Of a DNA stretch of 64,000 bases, positions 63,595 through 64,000 are shown piece by piece (position 1 is the first letter of the stretch; every line of letters begins with the position of its first letter). Made by a program: the position numbers and the translations under genes. Location: positions 1 through 64,000 of the forward strand of contig MPML01000003.1 of assembly GCA_002238445.1 (NCBI GenBank). The letters run 5' to 3'. This DNA is from Caldilineaceae bacterium bin5 (lineage in GTDB: Bacteria > Chloroflexota > Anaerolineae > Caldilineales > Caldilineaceae). The notes under the pieces were generated by a model. It did not search any database. It worked only from the letters and a program-made list of their open reading frames with translations, and was not told the origin of the DNA.

Positions 63595-64000
63595 CCGGCT
63601 ACTCCCCCTCTGATCCAGGAGGCCCGCCGCAATCGCCGCGCCCGACCTGGCTGGAAATAAATCTGTCCGCCCTGGCAGGCAATGTAGCCTACCTGAGGCA
63701 GCGCATAGGGCCAGGTCGGCTACTGTATGCTGTCGTCAAAGCCAATGCCTATGGCCATGGCGCCGATCTGATCGCTCCTGCCGCTTTGGAGGCCGGCGTC
63801 GACCGGCTCGCCGTCGCCGCCGTGAACGAAGCGATTCCCCTGCGTGAGGCCGGCGTGCGCGCGCCAATTCTATTGCTTGGCTACACGCCGCCAGAACTTG
63901 CGGAAACTCTGCTGGAGTACAATCTCACCCCAACAATCTATGAAGTCTCCGCCGCCCTCGCATACGCCGAGGCCGCCGCCCGCCTTGGCAGACCGCTGAC
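63588..64000 (+). CDS. alr: Alanine racemase, 3' end beyond the window
   Basis: The frame starts with ATG at 63588, overlapping the end of the PHP gene, and is open to the window end (137 codons). It has PRPTWLEINLSALAGNVAYLRQRIG and the PLP-binding motif VVKANAYGHGADLI (catalytic Lys), then LAVAAVNEAIPLREAGVRAPILLLGYTPPEL, all typical of Alr, which makes D-alanine for peptidoglycan. The first 15 residues (Pro/Ser-rich) are extra. The C-terminal catalytic Tyr domain lies outside. Confidence 0.92.
   Translation, partial: MVAGYSPSDPGGPPQSPRPTWLEINLSALAGNVAYLRQRIGPGRLLYAVVKANAYGHGADLIAPAALEAGVDRLAVAAVNEAIPLREAGVRAPILLLGYTPPELAETLLEYNLTPTIYEVSAALAYAEAAARLGRPL

Overview
The window looks like a chromosomal segment of a Chloroflexota bacterium, probably of the Anaerolineae/Caldilineae lineage and perhaps from a metagenome assembly. 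This is an inference from gene content: Tat-type lipoprotein sugar-binding proteins with RRxFL...LAAC leaders, many sugar-acid dehydrogenases and enolase-superfamily dehydratases, and large GT-C glycosyltransferases. There is no rRNA to test it. No phage genes, CRISPR array or tRNA were seen.

Layout. 1-1381: non-coding repeats, then a promoter. 1382-11607 (+): a ten-gene catabolic run (Ldh-type dehydrogenase, beta-propeller, TIM-barrel epimerase, D-2-hydroxyacid dehydrogenase, SDR, 2-oxoacid dehydrogenase E1 alpha, E1 beta and E2, HpcH aldolase, M24 peptidase). 12421-13245: an IS5-like element with a probable programmed -1 frameshift. 13340-25460: three tandem near-copies of a GT-C glycosyltransferase, truncated relatives on both sides, a dead DDE transposase and a fourth divergent GT-C. 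25511-27264: a small membrane protein and a Gfo/Idh oxidoreductase. 27595-33806 (-): ABC importer 1 with a luciferase-like oxidoreductase and an enolase-superfamily dehydratase. 34105-37483 (-): ABC importer 2. 38012-43355 (-): a second 2-oxoacid dehydrogenase cassette, again with an SDR and a D-2-hydroxyacid dehydrogenase. 43529-44034: BrnA antitoxin beside a dead BrnT toxin. 44400-49000 (-): ABC importer 3 with a second dehydratase. 49300-51850: a decayed duplicate of that operon, with a 284-bp MITE inside the dehydratase remnant. 51852-54476 (+): a third D-2-hydroxyacid dehydrogenase, a ferredoxin and a PIG-L deacetylase. 54566-58891 (-): ABC importer 4. 59076-59756 (-): a second beta-propeller. 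60052-64000 (+): aspS, a MITE copy, a probable 6S RNA, a PHP phosphoesterase and the start of alr.

How it fits together (inference). The four importers have no ATPase gene here, so they probably share one encoded elsewhere. They would bring in sugars or sugar acids. The enolase-superfamily dehydratases would give 2-keto-3-deoxy acids, which the SDRs, 2-hydroxyacid dehydrogenases, HpcH aldolase and Ldh enzyme would oxidise or cleave. The two E1/E2 complexes would then decarboxylate the resulting 2-oxoacids. No E3 gene is present. The segment is recombinationally active: tandem gene amplification, segmental duplications carrying flanking DNA, an IS, a dead transposase and a family of three structured MITE-like repeats.
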